This document shows positions 9,302 to 18,176 of a DNA stretch of 64,000 nt, piece by piece. Origin of the DNA: Flavobacteriaceae bacterium UBA5534. Its GTDB lineage: Bacteria; Bacteroidota; Bacteroidia; Flavobacteriales; Flavobacteriaceae. Made by a program: the position numbers and the translations under genes. Within the stretch, counting starts at the first letter, position 1, and every line of letters starts with the position of its first letter. The notes under the pieces were generated by a model. The model worked only from the letters and a program-made list of their open reading frames with translations. It did no database searches and had not been told where the DNA came from. Location of the stretch: positions 8,001-72,000 of the forward strand of contig DINS01000004.1 in assembly GCA_002426015.1 (NCBI GenBank). The letters are read 5' to 3'.

Positions 9302-10357
9302 TTATTCTGTAACTTCCTTAATCAAATAAACGTATACAGGAAAGTGGTCACTAAAACCATCTGTAAAACCACCATCAGCCCAACTTCTTAAAGGGTAACC
9401 TTTATAACGCCCTCTTTTGTTGGTGAGATAATATTTGTTGTAAATAAATGCTTTATAAAATCTGTAAGATGAATAATCTTGCTCCAATAAAGGTTTGGTC
9501 ATCATAATTTGATCAAACAAACTCCATGCATCTCTGTAGGCTGTCGTTCCCAGCCCATCTTTATAATAATTAATGTATGGGTTGTAAATTCCTTTAATAT
9601 CTACATCTTCTTTATCTGCTTGAGCTTTTAAAACGTCTTTTACACTTTCATTCGTTGGGTCATCATTCAAATCTCCCATAGTGAAAATTTTAGCATAAGG
9701 GTCTAAAACTTGTAAAGAGTCGATAATGTGCTTATTCAATTTGGCAGCTGCAACACGTTTAGAACGGCTTCTTGCCTCACCACCACTTCTTGATGGCCAG
9801 TGATTAACAATCACATGTATTAAATCGCCATCTAACTTTCCAGTTACCAACAACTGATCTCTGGTATATACACGATTTCTTGTGAGATCGTCAAAAATTT
9901 TAAGTGTATGGCTGCTTGTACTGATAGGTGTGAACAATGCTTTTTGATACAAGAGTGCTACATCAATACCTCTGTTGTCGGGCGATTCATAATGCACAAT
10001 TCCATAATCCTTGCCTAATAGTAAAGGGTCATTGACTACATCGACAAGCACATTTCTGTTCTCAACTTCACAAACACCAATAATTGCTGGAGAATTCTTT
10101 GCTTCATCAGCACCAATATCAGCAATGACTCGTGCCATATTGTGTACTTTTTTCTTATAAATTTCTTCTCTATTTGTATTCAACTCCATGATAGGAGTGG
10201 CTTCATCATTCTTCGTCGTATCATTAATTGTGTCAAATAAATTTTCTAAATTATAAAATGCTACTGTATGGATTTTAAAACGTTTTGCTTCTTGTGACCA
10301 AGTGTTTAAGGCAAACAATAGACAAACTACTGTTAGTAAGGATTTAATGAATTTCAT
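9302..10357 (-). CDS. Secreted endonuclease/exonuclease/phosphatase (EEP) family protein
   Basis: 351 residues with an N-terminal signal peptide (FIKSLLTVVCLLFALNTWSQ). EEP-fold motifs occur in order: FYNLENLFD, the metal-binding Glu in VCEVENRNV, RGIDVALLY, VNHWPSRSGG, MGDLNDDP and the catalytic SDHFPVY near the C-terminus. The fold covers DNases, RNases and phosphodiesterases or lipid phosphatases; the exact substrate is not readable. The gene is divergent from a TonB receptor plus a DUF5689-like lipoprotein, so a role in digesting a phosphorylated or nucleic acid substrate outside the inner membrane is inferred. A paralogue without signal peptide is at 22901-23857. Confidence 0.85.
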   Translation of the reverse strand: MKFIKSLLTVVCLLFALNTWSQEAKRFKIHTVAFYNLENLFDTINDTTKNDEATPIMELNTNREEIYKKKVHNMARVIADIGADEAKNSPAIIGVCEVENRNVLVDVVNDPLLLGKDYGIVHYESPDNRGIDVALLYQKALFTPISTSSHTLKIFDDLTRNRVYTRDQLLVTGKLDGDLIHVIVNHWPSRSGGEARSRSKRVAAAKLNKHIIDSLQVLDPYAKIFTMGDLNDDPTNESVKDVLKAQADKEDVDIKGIYNPYINYYKDGLGTTAYRDAWSLFDQIMMTKPLLEQDYSSYRFYKAFIYNKYYLTNKRGRYKGYPLRSWADGGFTDGFSDHFPVYVYLIKEVTE

Positions 10358-10429
10358 TTTTTGTATATTATATTTTTGTTATGTTAATACAAATGTTACG
10401 CCAAAAGTAGATATTTATTATAAATAATG

Positions 10430-10437
10430 TAAATTTG
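10430..10437 (+). promoter_or_regulatory. Possible -7 box TAAATTTG upstream of the TonB receptor
   Basis: TAAATTTG fits TAnnTTTG and lies 56 bases before the receptor's ATG in the 136-base divergent spacer. I see no TTG at the right distance upstream, so support is limited to the -7 box. Confidence 0.4.
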
Positions 10438-10493
10438 CAGGCTTTAAATAATTATTATTTAATGCAAAAAAGCTATTAACTTTAAAATTAAGT

Positions 10494-13256
10494 ATGAAAA
10501 AAAGTTTTTTAATTTACTTATTCGGAATTTTTTCTGTCTTTACAGCAGTTGCACAACAGACTGTGGTAAAAGGAAGTGTCTTGGATGGCACCACAGACGA
10601 ACCTATTCCTGATGTAACAATTACTATTGAAAAAACCTTACAATCGACACAAACCAATGCTGCTGGTCAATTTAGTTTTACAACTAACGTCCCTTTAGGC
10701 GAACAGGTTTTGGTGGTTGAAAAAAGAGGCTATGTTACTAAACGATACCCTATAGTTGTTAATGAGGGTAAAACGGTTGACATTAGTGGAATGATGCTAG
10801 ACGTTGACATTTCAGATTCAGTAGATCAGTTCACTATCACATTAACTGATGACGAATTAAACGATGATACTGGTGGCGCAGATAACATTTCTGGTTTGCT
10901 ACAATCGTCACAGGATGTGTTTCAAAACACAGCTGCATTCGAATTCAGTTCTTCCTTTTTCAACGTTAGAGGTCTTGGTTCAGAAAACGGTACTGTTTTA
11001 ATCAATGGTATCGAGATGAATGGTGATTATGATGGTCGTCCACAATGGAATAATTGGGGAGGATTAAATGATGTCGTCAGAAATCAAGAATTAGCAACTG
11101 GTTTAGCTCCTTCAAATTACACTTTTGGAGGTGTTTTGGGTTCTACAAACATTAATACAAGAGCATCACAATACAGAAAAGGTGGTCGTTTTACCTATTC
11201 ATCTTCTGACAGAAGTTATACCAATCGTATCATTGCAAGTTATGCCACTGGTCTTATGAAAGGTGATTGGGCTATAACTGCTGCAGTTGGAAGACGTTGG
11301 GGAGACGAAGGGTTTCAAGATGCAACCTTTTATGAGTCCAATTCGTTTTTTGCTTCAATTGAAAAGAAAATCAACGACAAGCATAGTATCAACTTCACAT
11401 CTATTTATGCGCCTAACAGAAGAGGGAAGTCGTCCCCAAACACTCAAGAGGTTTATGACCTTAAAGGCATAAAATATAATGAATATTGGGGTTATCAAGA
11501 TGGTGAAAAACGCAACTCGCGTGTTAAAGAGGTTAATGAGCCTATCATAATGCTTAACCATTATTGGGATATCAGTCCTAAAACGATGTTAAACACCAAT
11601 GTTGCTTATCAATTTGGTAAAATAGGTAATAGCCGATTGGATTATCCAGGAGGTGCAAATCCTAGCCCTGCTTACTATCAACAACTTCCAAGTTATCCTT
11701 TAGCTGATCCAAATGGTCCAGATTATGCGCAAGCTTATTTGAACGAACAGGAATTTTTAACTGATGGGCAAATCGATTGGAACAGAATTTACGATGCTAA
11801 CCTTACAAATAACATTGCTGGCCTTAATGCGGCTTATGTACTGTATGAAGACAGAAATGATGACAAGCAATTAACTGCCAACACCATATTAACAACAGAT
11901 ATCAATGATAATATTACCATAAACGGATCGGTTAATTACAGCCATTTAAAATCAGAGAATTTTGCTGAAATCATGGACTTATTGGGAGCACAAGGATACT
12001 TAAATGTTGACTCGTTTGATAACGTTCAGTTTGATTTACAAAACCCAAACCAAATTGTTGGTGAAGGTGGTAAAATCAAATACAACTATAACTTATTTGT
12101 GAATACGCTTTCTGGTTTTGCTCAAGCTCAATTCAAATATAATAAAGTAGATTTTTATGCAGCCTTAAGTGCTACCAACACAACTTACCAAAGAGAAGGT
12201 TTGTTTGAACATGAGTCTTACATTGGTGAATCGGCAGGTAAGGGTGAAAAATTAAACTTTACTGGTTTTGGTACCAAAGCAGGTTTTACATATAAAATCA
12301 CAGGTAAACATTTATTGGATGTTAATGCTGGCTATATCACAAAAGCACCTTCTTTAAGAAACAGCTATTCAAACTCAAGAGAAAATAATCGTATTGTAAG
12401 AGGATTGTCTGAAGAAAAAATATCAACAGCAGATGCAAGCTACATCTTCCGTTCTTCTATAGTGAAAGCAAGATTAACTGGTTACTATACAAAAGTTCAA
12501 AACGCCAATGAAATTTCGTTTTATTATGCAGACGGTTTAAGTAGCCCAGATATTGATGAAAACGATACTTCTGCTTTTGTTCAAGAAATTTTACAAGGTA
12601 TTGACAAAAAGCATTTTGGTGCAGAGTTTGGTATCGAGGCCCAAGTAACACCAACTATTAAATTAAAAGGAGTTGCAGCAATTGGTCAATATACCTATGA
12701 CAATAATCCAAACTTGGTTTTGACATCATCTAGTTTCAATACACTTGAAAATAGAGTCGATTTTGGTGAGGCCAATATGAAAGACTACAAATTAGCTGGA
12801 GGCCCACAAACTGCATATTCAGTAGGATTTGAATATCGCGATCCAGACTATTGGTGGTTTGGTGCAACAGCCAATTTCTTTGACAATACCTATGTTGACG
12901 TAAGTCCGTTGACAAGAACCAAAAACTTTTATTTAGATGCTGACGGATTGCCTTTCAATGATTACGATCCAGAAATTGCAAAACAATTACTCAAACAAGA
13001 AAAATTTGATGACTATATGAATATCAACCTTGTAGGTGGTAAATCATGGAAAATAGATGACTATTTTGTAGGGTTCTTTGCTAGTGTGAGCAACGTATTG
13101 GATGCTGTTTACAAAACCGGTGGTTTTGAGCAAGGACGTAATGCAAATTATAGAGAGTTACGTGACGATGCAAGTAATGACACAAGAGTTTTTGGCCCTA
13201 AATATTGGTATGGTCGTGGTGCAACTTACTTTGTAAATGTGTACTTTAGATTTTAA
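10494..13256 (+). CDS. TonB-dependent receptor with N-terminal carboxypeptidase-like domain
   Basis: 920 residues. The signal peptide (YLFGIFSVFTAVAQ) is followed by a CarboxypepD_reg-like beta domain at about 24-105 (VVKGSVLDGTTDEPIPDVTI, then GQFSF), a TonB plug (FFNVRGLGSENGTVLINGIEM) and a 22-strand-type barrel that ends in the outer-membrane signature NVYFRF with terminal Phe. It imports a ligand across the outer membrane using TonB energy. The lipoprotein gene starts 11 bases downstream, in the SusC/SusD-like order, although the partner is not a classical SusD. The EEP nuclease is divergent. Substrate unknown; nucleic acid or organic phosphate is a guess from context. Confidence 0.9.
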   Translation: MKKSFLIYLFGIFSVFTAVAQQTVVKGSVLDGTTDEPIPDVTITIEKTLQSTQTNAAGQFSFTTNVPLGEQVLVVEKRGYVTKRYPIVVNEGKTVDISGMMLDVDISDSVDQFTITLTDDELNDDTGGADNISGLLQSSQDVFQNTAAFEFSSSFFNVRGLGSENGTVLINGIEMNGDYDGRPQWNNWGGLNDVVRNQELATGLAPSNYTFGGVLGSTNINTRASQYRKGGRFTYSSSDRSYTNRIIASYATGLMKGDWAITAAVGRRWGDEGFQDATFYESNSFFASIEKKINDKHSINFTSIYAPNRRGKSSPNTQEVYDLKGIKYNEYWGYQDGEKRNSRVKEVNEPIIMLNHYWDISPKTMLNTNVAYQFGKIGNSRLDYPGGANPSPAYYQQLPSYPLADPNGPDYAQAYLNEQEFLTDGQIDWNRIYDANLTNNIAGLNAAYVLYEDRNDDKQLTANTILTTDINDNITINGSVNYSHLKSENFAEIMDLLGAQGYLNVDSFDNVQFDLQNPNQIVGEGGKIKYNYNLFVNTLSGFAQAQFKYNKVDFYAALSATNTTYQREGLFEHESYIGESAGKGEKLNFTGFGTKAGFTYKITGKHLLDVNAGYITKAPSLRNSYSNSRENNRIVRGLSEEKISTADASYIFRSSIVKARLTGYYTKVQNANEISFYYADGLSSPDIDENDTSAFVQEILQGIDKKHFGAEFGIEAQVTPTIKLKGVAAIGQYTYDNNPNLVLTSSSFNTLENRVDFGEANMKDYKLAGGPQTAYSVGFEYRDPDYWWFGATANFFDNTYVDVSPLTRTKNFYLDADGLPFNDYDPEIAKQLLKQEKFDDYMNINLVGGKSWKIDDYFVGFFASVSNVLDAVYKTGGFEQGRNANYRELRDDASNDTRVFGPKYWYGRGATYFVNVYFRF

Positions 13257-13267
13257 AAAAAATAATT

Positions 13268-14722
13268 ATGAAAAATATAATATTAACACTTATGAAAACG
13301 AATAAAATTTTAACATTTTTCGCGATTGTATTTATAGCTTTTGCTTTTACATCGTGTGTACAAGACGACGATTTCACAGTGCCTAATAGTTTAGGAACTG
13401 AAGAAAACACCAAGTTGGCAACTTTATTAGCTTCTGCTACAGAAGTTGATTTTGCCTATGTTAAGGGTTTGTATAATTCAGATCCAAATAACGATGGTAA
13501 TAATAATGATGCCATCCCTTTTGAAGTTGTAAACGACATATACGTAAAAGGTTATGTGTCTTCAAGTGATCAAACTGGCAACTTCTTTAAAGAGTTTTAT
13601 ATTCAAGATAGCCCAAGTAATCCAACAGGTGCTTTAAAAATCATTTTAGAGCAAGTTGATTCTTATAATCAATTCAATTTTGGTCGTGAGGTTTACATTA
13701 ATTTAAAAGGTCTATTTATCGGTGAAGAACGCACAGGAAATGGGATATATACCATTGGTGGAGGTACAGAATTTGACCAATATGGAGGTACTGTTACGCG
13801 AGTTAATCAAAATCAAATAAGAATTAATATTTTGCGTTCTGAAGTTACTGAAGAAATCGTTCCTGCAACGGTTACCTTTTCTCAAATTACTGATGACTAC
13901 GTCGGGACTTTTGTTGAGGTAAATAATGTTGAATTTGCAGACAACTTAAATGGATTGCGCTATTTTGATCCTGTTCAGGTTTTTGATACACAAAGAGCAA
14001 TGCAAGTTTGTAATGGCGCTAATTATTCAGTGATGTCGCTAGAAACTAGTTCTTTTGCAACTTTCAAAGATCAATTATTACCAACTGGAAACGGTTCAAT
14101 AAAAGCTGTTGTAAGTAAAACTTTTGATGGTAGCACTCATGTATTGGCTTTAAACAATGTATCAGATGTTAATATGGAATCTCCAAGATGTACTTTAGCT
14201 CAAACTATTTTTCAAGAAAAATTTGATAGTGCAATTGATGGTACTAATTTAGATTTGCCAGGATGGTTAAATGTTGCCGTAGCAGGAACTCGTGTATGGA
14301 GAGAAGAAGTTTACCAAGGGAATGGTTACGCAGAGTTTAATCCTTTCGGTTCAGGCAATGCAAGTAATATAGCTTGGATGATTACTCCAAGCATTAATAT
14401 GGATACATATGATGATGAAACCTTAACCTTCCAAACTGCTCATGCCTATCCTGATGCTGGACACGACCCGCTAGCTGTTTATATCTCTACTAACTTTAAT
14501 GGAGTTGCTGCCAATATTAGTACTGCAACTTGGACTCTTTTAGATTTCTCAACAAGTTATGAATTAAATTATGGCTCTTGGAATACTTTTAGAGATTCTG
14601 GAGATATTGATTTATCATCTTATACAGGTACAGCTTATATTGCTTTTGTTTATACCGGAAGTGATACTAATAATCAAAACATGACATTAAGAGTAGATAA
14701 TATTGCTATTTCTGGTCAATAA
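13268..14722 (+). CDS. DUF5689-like lipoprotein with choice-of-anchor-type C-terminal domain
   Basis: 484 residues from ATG 13268; a second ATG at 13292 would give a more typical lipoprotein signal, and both lead to the lipobox AFTSC. The N-terminal half (about 45-310) has the DUF5689 pattern: IYVKGYVSSSDQTGNFFKEFYIQD, then INLKGLFIGEE and later FVEVNNVEF, an OB-like fold. The C-terminal half (about 318-484) is a jelly-roll of the choice-of-anchor J type, starting IFQEKFDSAIDG and ending LRVDNIAISGQ. It should be a surface-exposed outer-membrane lipoprotein working with the upstream TonB receptor. A terminator follows directly. Confidence 0.78.
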   Translation: MKNIILTLMKTNKILTFFAIVFIAFAFTSCVQDDDFTVPNSLGTEENTKLATLLASATEVDFAYVKGLYNSDPNNDGNNNDAIPFEVVNDIYVKGYVSSSDQTGNFFKEFYIQDSPSNPTGALKIILEQVDSYNQFNFGREVYINLKGLFIGEERTGNGIYTIGGGTEFDQYGGTVTRVNQNQIRINILRSEVTEEIVPATVTFSQITDDYVGTFVEVNNVEFADNLNGLRYFDPVQVFDTQRAMQVCNGANYSVMSLETSSFATFKDQLLPTGNGSIKAVVSKTFDGSTHVLALNNVSDVNMESPRCTLAQTIFQEKFDSAIDGTNLDLPGWLNVAVAGTRVWREEVYQGNGYAEFNPFGSGNASNIAWMITPSINMDTYDDETLTFQTAHAYPDAGHDPLAVYISTNFNGVAANISTATWTLLDFSTSYELNYGSWNTFRDSGDIDLSSYTGTAYIAFVYTGSDTNNQNMTLRVDNIAISGQ

Positions 14723-14742
14723 AAAGTAAATAAATTCAAACA

Positions 14743-14772
14743 AAAACCTGTTAGCCAACACTAACAGGTTTT
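14743..14772 (+). terminator. Intrinsic terminator after the receptor-lipoprotein operon
   Basis: A perfect 12-base stem (AAAACCTGTTAG/CTAACAGGTTTT) with a six-base loop is followed by an AT-rich T stretch, 20 bases after the lipoprotein stop. Confidence 0.85.
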
Positions 14773-14793
14773 ATTTTATATACTCATAAAACA

Positions 14794-15168
14794 ATGACCT
14801 TATTTGACCAACTTTTCTTCAACGCATTCAATTATTTTAAAACAAGCACGTTTAAAAAATCGGCGAATGATCTGGCCAATTTATATATTACGCTTGTACA
14901 AGCATCATTATTGCTGCTTTTAGGTGTGTTTTTTGCAGAGTTTTTCAGTCAGATGAATGTAATGATGATGAGTACTACAAAAGCTTGGGCATTGTTTGCT
15001 ATCGCTGTCTTCATTCTTTACTTTAAAAACTGGATTCAATATAGTGGCAAAAAAAGAAAAGTATTGAATGCCAATCAAAACAAAAAAACCACCTACAGTA
15101 TTTGGGCTTTATTACTTATCCCTTTTGTTTGTATTTTTCTTTCCATATTGATGTTGAAAATCTTCTAA
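14794..15168 (+). CDS. Small membrane protein of unknown function
   Basis: 124 residues with three predicted membrane helices (about 31-49, 62-80 and 99-122) and a lysine-rich cytoplasmic loop between the second and third. No recognised family motif. It stands alone between a terminator and a convergent hairpin, so it probably has its own transcript. Confidence 0.6.
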   Translation: MTLFDQLFFNAFNYFKTSTFKKSANDLANLYITLVQASLLLLLGVFFAEFFSQMNVMMMSTTKAWALFAIAVFILYFKNWIQYSGKKRKVLNANQNKKTTYSIWALLLIPFVCIFLSILMLKIF

Positions 15169-15175
15169 AATAAAA

Positions 15176-15198
15176 AGCCCTATCAAAATGATAGAGCT
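15176..15198. terminator. Probable convergent terminator hairpin
   Basis: A ten-base stem with one mismatch (AGCCCTATCA/TGATAGAGCT) and a three-base loop lies between convergent genes ending at 15168 and 15235. The flanking A run on the left suits the minus-strand transcript better than the plus strand. Confidence 0.5.
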
Positions 15199-15234
15199 CT
15201 TCAAAGGTTAGTTAGTTATAGTTAGTTGTTATAT

Positions 15235-17148
15235 TTACTGTGCCTGTGGCCCTCCAGCAGTGATGAGAAACTCCGAACGTCTGTTTAATTGGTGTTCTTC
15301 TTCTGTACAATTAGTTCCACAATTTACTTTAGGCTCATTTTCACCTTTACCAACTCCAGAAATTCTACTCTTATCAATACCTTTTGAGATGACATATTGA
15401 ACAGTTGTTTTTGCACGTCGGTCAGACAAACGTTCGTTATAGGATGCCGAACCTCTACTATCAGTATGCGATGTTGCACTAATGACAAGATCTGGATATT
15501 TGTTCATAATCTGAACTAACTTATCCAATTCAAACGCAGCTTGCGAAGTGATATTGGATTTGTCAAATTCAAAATATATTGGATTAAGCTCTATTCTATC
15601 AGCAGCTATAATCTTATCGATAGGATCTAATGCTATTGTCACATTTACTTCTTCTTCCTCTGTTCCCTTAATGGTTACTTTTCTACTTTCATAACCATCC
15701 ATGGTCACTTCCAATTCAGAGTTTTTACCACACTCTACAATAAATTCAGCAGTTCCATCAGAATCAGCTACTTTAGAAAGCACCTTATTGCCTTGGTCAT
15801 CATATAAGCTAACCATAGCAGCATTAACTGGTTTTCCTGTCTTAATATCTGTAACTGTTGCAGTAATCAACACATCACATAGTGGTTGCAATTTTTTGAT
15901 GGCGTAAATATCATCACTTCCCAATCCGCCTTCTCTGTTAGAAGACACAAAACCTTCTCCGGTAGCTTCATCAATATGAAATGCAAAATCATCAGCATTC
16001 CCATTAATAGGAATCCCAATATTGCGAATAGGAGCCATTTTGCCGTCGATTTCTTTTGTATGGAACACATCTAGGCCTCCAAGCCCCAAATGTCCATTAG
16101 ATGAGAAATAAAGCGTTCCATTATCACTGATGAATGGGAACATTTCTTGCCCTTCAGTATTTACTTTTTGACCGAGGTTGACAGCTTCACCTAATGAGCC
16201 ATCTTCATTGATTGCAACTTTATAGATATCAAAACCACCATAACCGCTAGGCATGTCTGAAGCAAAGTACAATGTTTTTCCATCACTACTTACCGATGGG
16301 TTTTTAACAGAATAGTTTTCACTGTTTAATGGGAATCCTTCGACATTATCCCATCCAGAACCTGATTTTGTCGCTTTAAAAAGGTGCAATACACTATATC
16401 TTATTTTTGAGATGGAATCTTTTTCATAAACGTTTTCAAAGAAACTTTCTCTTGAAAAATACATGGTATTGCCATCAGGACTAAAAGACACCACACCTTC
16501 ATGGTATTTAGTGTTGATTTTTGAATCTAACAATACTGCTGGCTGATAAGTCCCATCTGAATTTTTGGTCAGTTCATAAATATCCAAAAAAGGTTGCTCA
16601 TTCCATCCATAGTTTTTTCTACTGGCATTTCTTGCCGATGTAATATATAGTTTCCCATTTTTAAAGGTACCTCCAAAGTCAGAAAACTGTGAGTTGAACC
16701 CTAAATTCTGAACATTGAACTTTTTGCCTTTTTCTAAAATTTTAGGCAAATAATCTGGGTTTTGCTTGAATGCTACAGCTCTGTCGTCGGCAGGACGCAT
16801 CGATGCAAACTTTGCCATTTGCTGATTAGACTCTTCATATTTGCCATTCGCTTTTAGCATTTGAGAGTATTTATAAATCATTTCAGGATTTTGAGACCCT
16901 TCTAATGCTTTAGCATAGTAGCGTTCGGCTTCAACAGTATTAAAAACGTTATAATACGACTCTGCTAATTGGCCATATACATAAGTATCGGCTTTGCCAT
17001 CTTCAACCAATTTGGCATAGTCTTCGGCTGCTTCAACAAATTCAAATCGTGCAAAATGCTTATCGGCTTTTTTGGTGTCTTTGTTTTGAGCAGTTAAGCT
17101 GAAACCACTCAATATTATAAATGTAAAAAGTATATTTATTTTTTTCAT
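15235..17148 (-). CDS. OmpA-family peptidoglycan-binding protein with TPR and PD40 propeller (T9SS-associated)
   Basis: 637 residues. Signal peptide (ILFTFIILSGFSLTAQ), TPR-like helices at about 25-130 (repeated Y-x-AE/A-x-Y patterns), a WD40-like PD40 beta-propeller at about 150-430 (FSPDGNTMYFSR, SSDGKTLYFAS, ISDNGTLYFSS repeats), a carboxypeptidase-regulatory-like beta domain at about 435-515, and a C-terminal OmpA domain with NPIYFEFDKSNI, SHTDSRGS and NERLSDRRA. This layout is shared with the Bacteroidota OmpA proteins that accompany PorP/SprF (PorE-like); it likely anchors the SprF-like outer-membrane protein to peptidoglycan. It is the third gene of the adhesin-sprF-ompA unit, 18 bases after the SprF-like gene. 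Confidence 0.88.
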   Translation of the reverse strand: MKKINILFTFIILSGFSLTAQNKDTKKADKHFARFEFVEAAEDYAKLVEDGKADTYVYGQLAESYYNVFNTVEAERYYAKALEGSQNPEMIYKYSQMLKANGKYEESNQQMAKFASMRPADDRAVAFKQNPDYLPKILEKGKKFNVQNLGFNSQFSDFGGTFKNGKLYITSARNASRKNYGWNEQPFLDIYELTKNSDGTYQPAVLLDSKINTKYHEGVVSFSPDGNTMYFSRESFFENVYEKDSISKIRYSVLHLFKATKSGSGWDNVEGFPLNSENYSVKNPSVSSDGKTLYFASDMPSGYGGFDIYKVAINEDGSLGEAVNLGQKVNTEGQEMFPFISDNGTLYFSSNGHLGLGGLDVFHTKEIDGKMAPIRNIGIPINGNADDFAFHIDEATGEGFVSSNREGGLGSDDIYAIKKLQPLCDVLITATVTDIKTGKPVNAAMVSLYDDQGNKVLSKVADSDGTAEFIVECGKNSELEVTMDGYESRKVTIKGTEEEEVNVTIALDPIDKIIAADRIELNPIYFEFDKSNITSQAAFELDKLVQIMNKYPDLVISATSHTDSRGSASYNERLSDRRAKTTVQYVISKGIDKSRISGVGKGENEPKVNCGTNCTEEEHQLNRRSEFLITAGGPQAQ

Positions 17149-17166
17149 AATGTTTAGCTTAACTGG

Positions 17167-18072
17167 TTAGAAATATCTTGGTGAACGTGAAACTTTTTTC
17201 GGGAAATTCAGATCAAACAATAGCAAGAATTCATGTGATGAAGATGCATATTTTTTGATATCTGATGTAACACTATCATAAGCATAACCTATGCGTAGTG
17301 ACGGTGTGATTGCAAAATTAACCAATCCAGAAAATGAGTCATCCAATCTGTAGGATGCTCCTAGTTCAAATTTCTCAAAGAATAAAGCATTTAGGTTAAC
17401 GTCAAACGATGTTGGTGCATCAAATGAAGATTTCACCATAAATGAAGGTTTTAATTTGGTATTAGCTGATACTTGAAAAACATAGCCACCCGTTACGAAA
17501 TAGTGCGTGGCTTCTGATCCCAGCTTATTGCCATTGGCATCTAAATGTACCGAATTTAAAATATTCGGAACAGAACCAGCTAAATAATAGTTATCTGTAT
17601 AGTAGAAAAATCCTGCTCCAATATTTGGCGTGGTACTGTTAATGTTTTCAGAAAAGAATGGGTCAGTTGGATCAATGGTTGCTAAATCGGCTAGACCAAT
17701 ATCATGAAAGGTTGCACCTGCTTTTAATCCGAAAGCCAAACGATGCTCACCACCTAAACGTAAGGTATAAGAGAAATCGGCATAAGCATTTGTTTCTTTA
17801 ACAGGGCCGTGTTGGTCTGCAATAATCGATAAACCAACGCCTACTTTCTCTCCAACTGGTAAATGCCCAAAAAATGTGCCTGTTCTTGGAGCGTCATCAA
17901 TACCTGTCCATTGTGTACGATATAAAAGTCCAAAAGATAAATTCTCTCTTGAACCAGCATATGCTGGGTTGATGACATTCATATTATACATATACTGTGT
18001 ATATTGAGGGTCTTGCTGTGCTTGCATCTGTGTGGCGATGAGCAATACAATTATAATATATAGTTTTTTCAT
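17167..18072 (-). CDS. PorP/SprF family type IX secretion outer-membrane protein
   Basis: 301 residues. Signal peptide (LYIIIVLLIATQMQAQ) then the family signature QDPQYTQYMYNMNVINPAYAGSRE and GLLYRTQW, followed by beta-strand-rich barrel sequence to the end. SprF-type proteins are needed for export or surface attachment of T9SS cargo with type B C-terminal domains. The upstream gene encodes exactly such a cargo, so this is its likely dedicated partner. A 104-base spacer holding a strong hairpin separates them. Confidence 0.9.
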   Translation of the reverse strand: MKKLYIIIVLLIATQMQAQQDPQYTQYMYNMNVINPAYAGSRENLSFGLLYRTQWTGIDDAPRTGTFFGHLPVGEKVGVGLSIIADQHGPVKETNAYADFSYTLRLGGEHRLAFGLKAGATFHDIGLADLATIDPTDPFFSENINSTTPNIGAGFFYYTDNYYLAGSVPNILNSVHLDANGNKLGSEATHYFVTGGYVFQVSANTKLKPSFMVKSSFDAPTSFDVNLNALFFEKFELGASYRLDDSFSGLVNFAITPSLRIGYAYDSVTSDIKKYASSSHEFLLLFDLNFPKKVSRSPRYF

Positions 18073-18109
18073 CTGTTATTGTTGTTTTTTTAGTTGTCAG
18101 ATGGAATTT

Positions 18110-18149
18110 GCACAATAATCATTTGGTGATTATAAAATGATTATTGTGC
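18110..18149 (-). other. Strong intergenic hairpin between adhesin and sprF-like gene
   Basis: A perfect 15-base stem (GCACAATAATCATTT and its complement) with a ten-base loop lies in the 104-base spacer. On the minus-strand transcript no U run follows, so it is not a standard terminator. It could stabilise or process the mRNA, or allow partial termination between the very long adhesin message and the downstream membrane genes. Confidence 0.6.
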
Positions 18150-18176
18150 TCATTTCATTTGTATTAGTTGGTTAAT

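Noticed and set aside
15200..15234. GTTAGTTATAGTTAGTTGTT near-repeat as a tandem array
   Set aside because: Only two short, imperfect units; best treated as low-complexity spacer.
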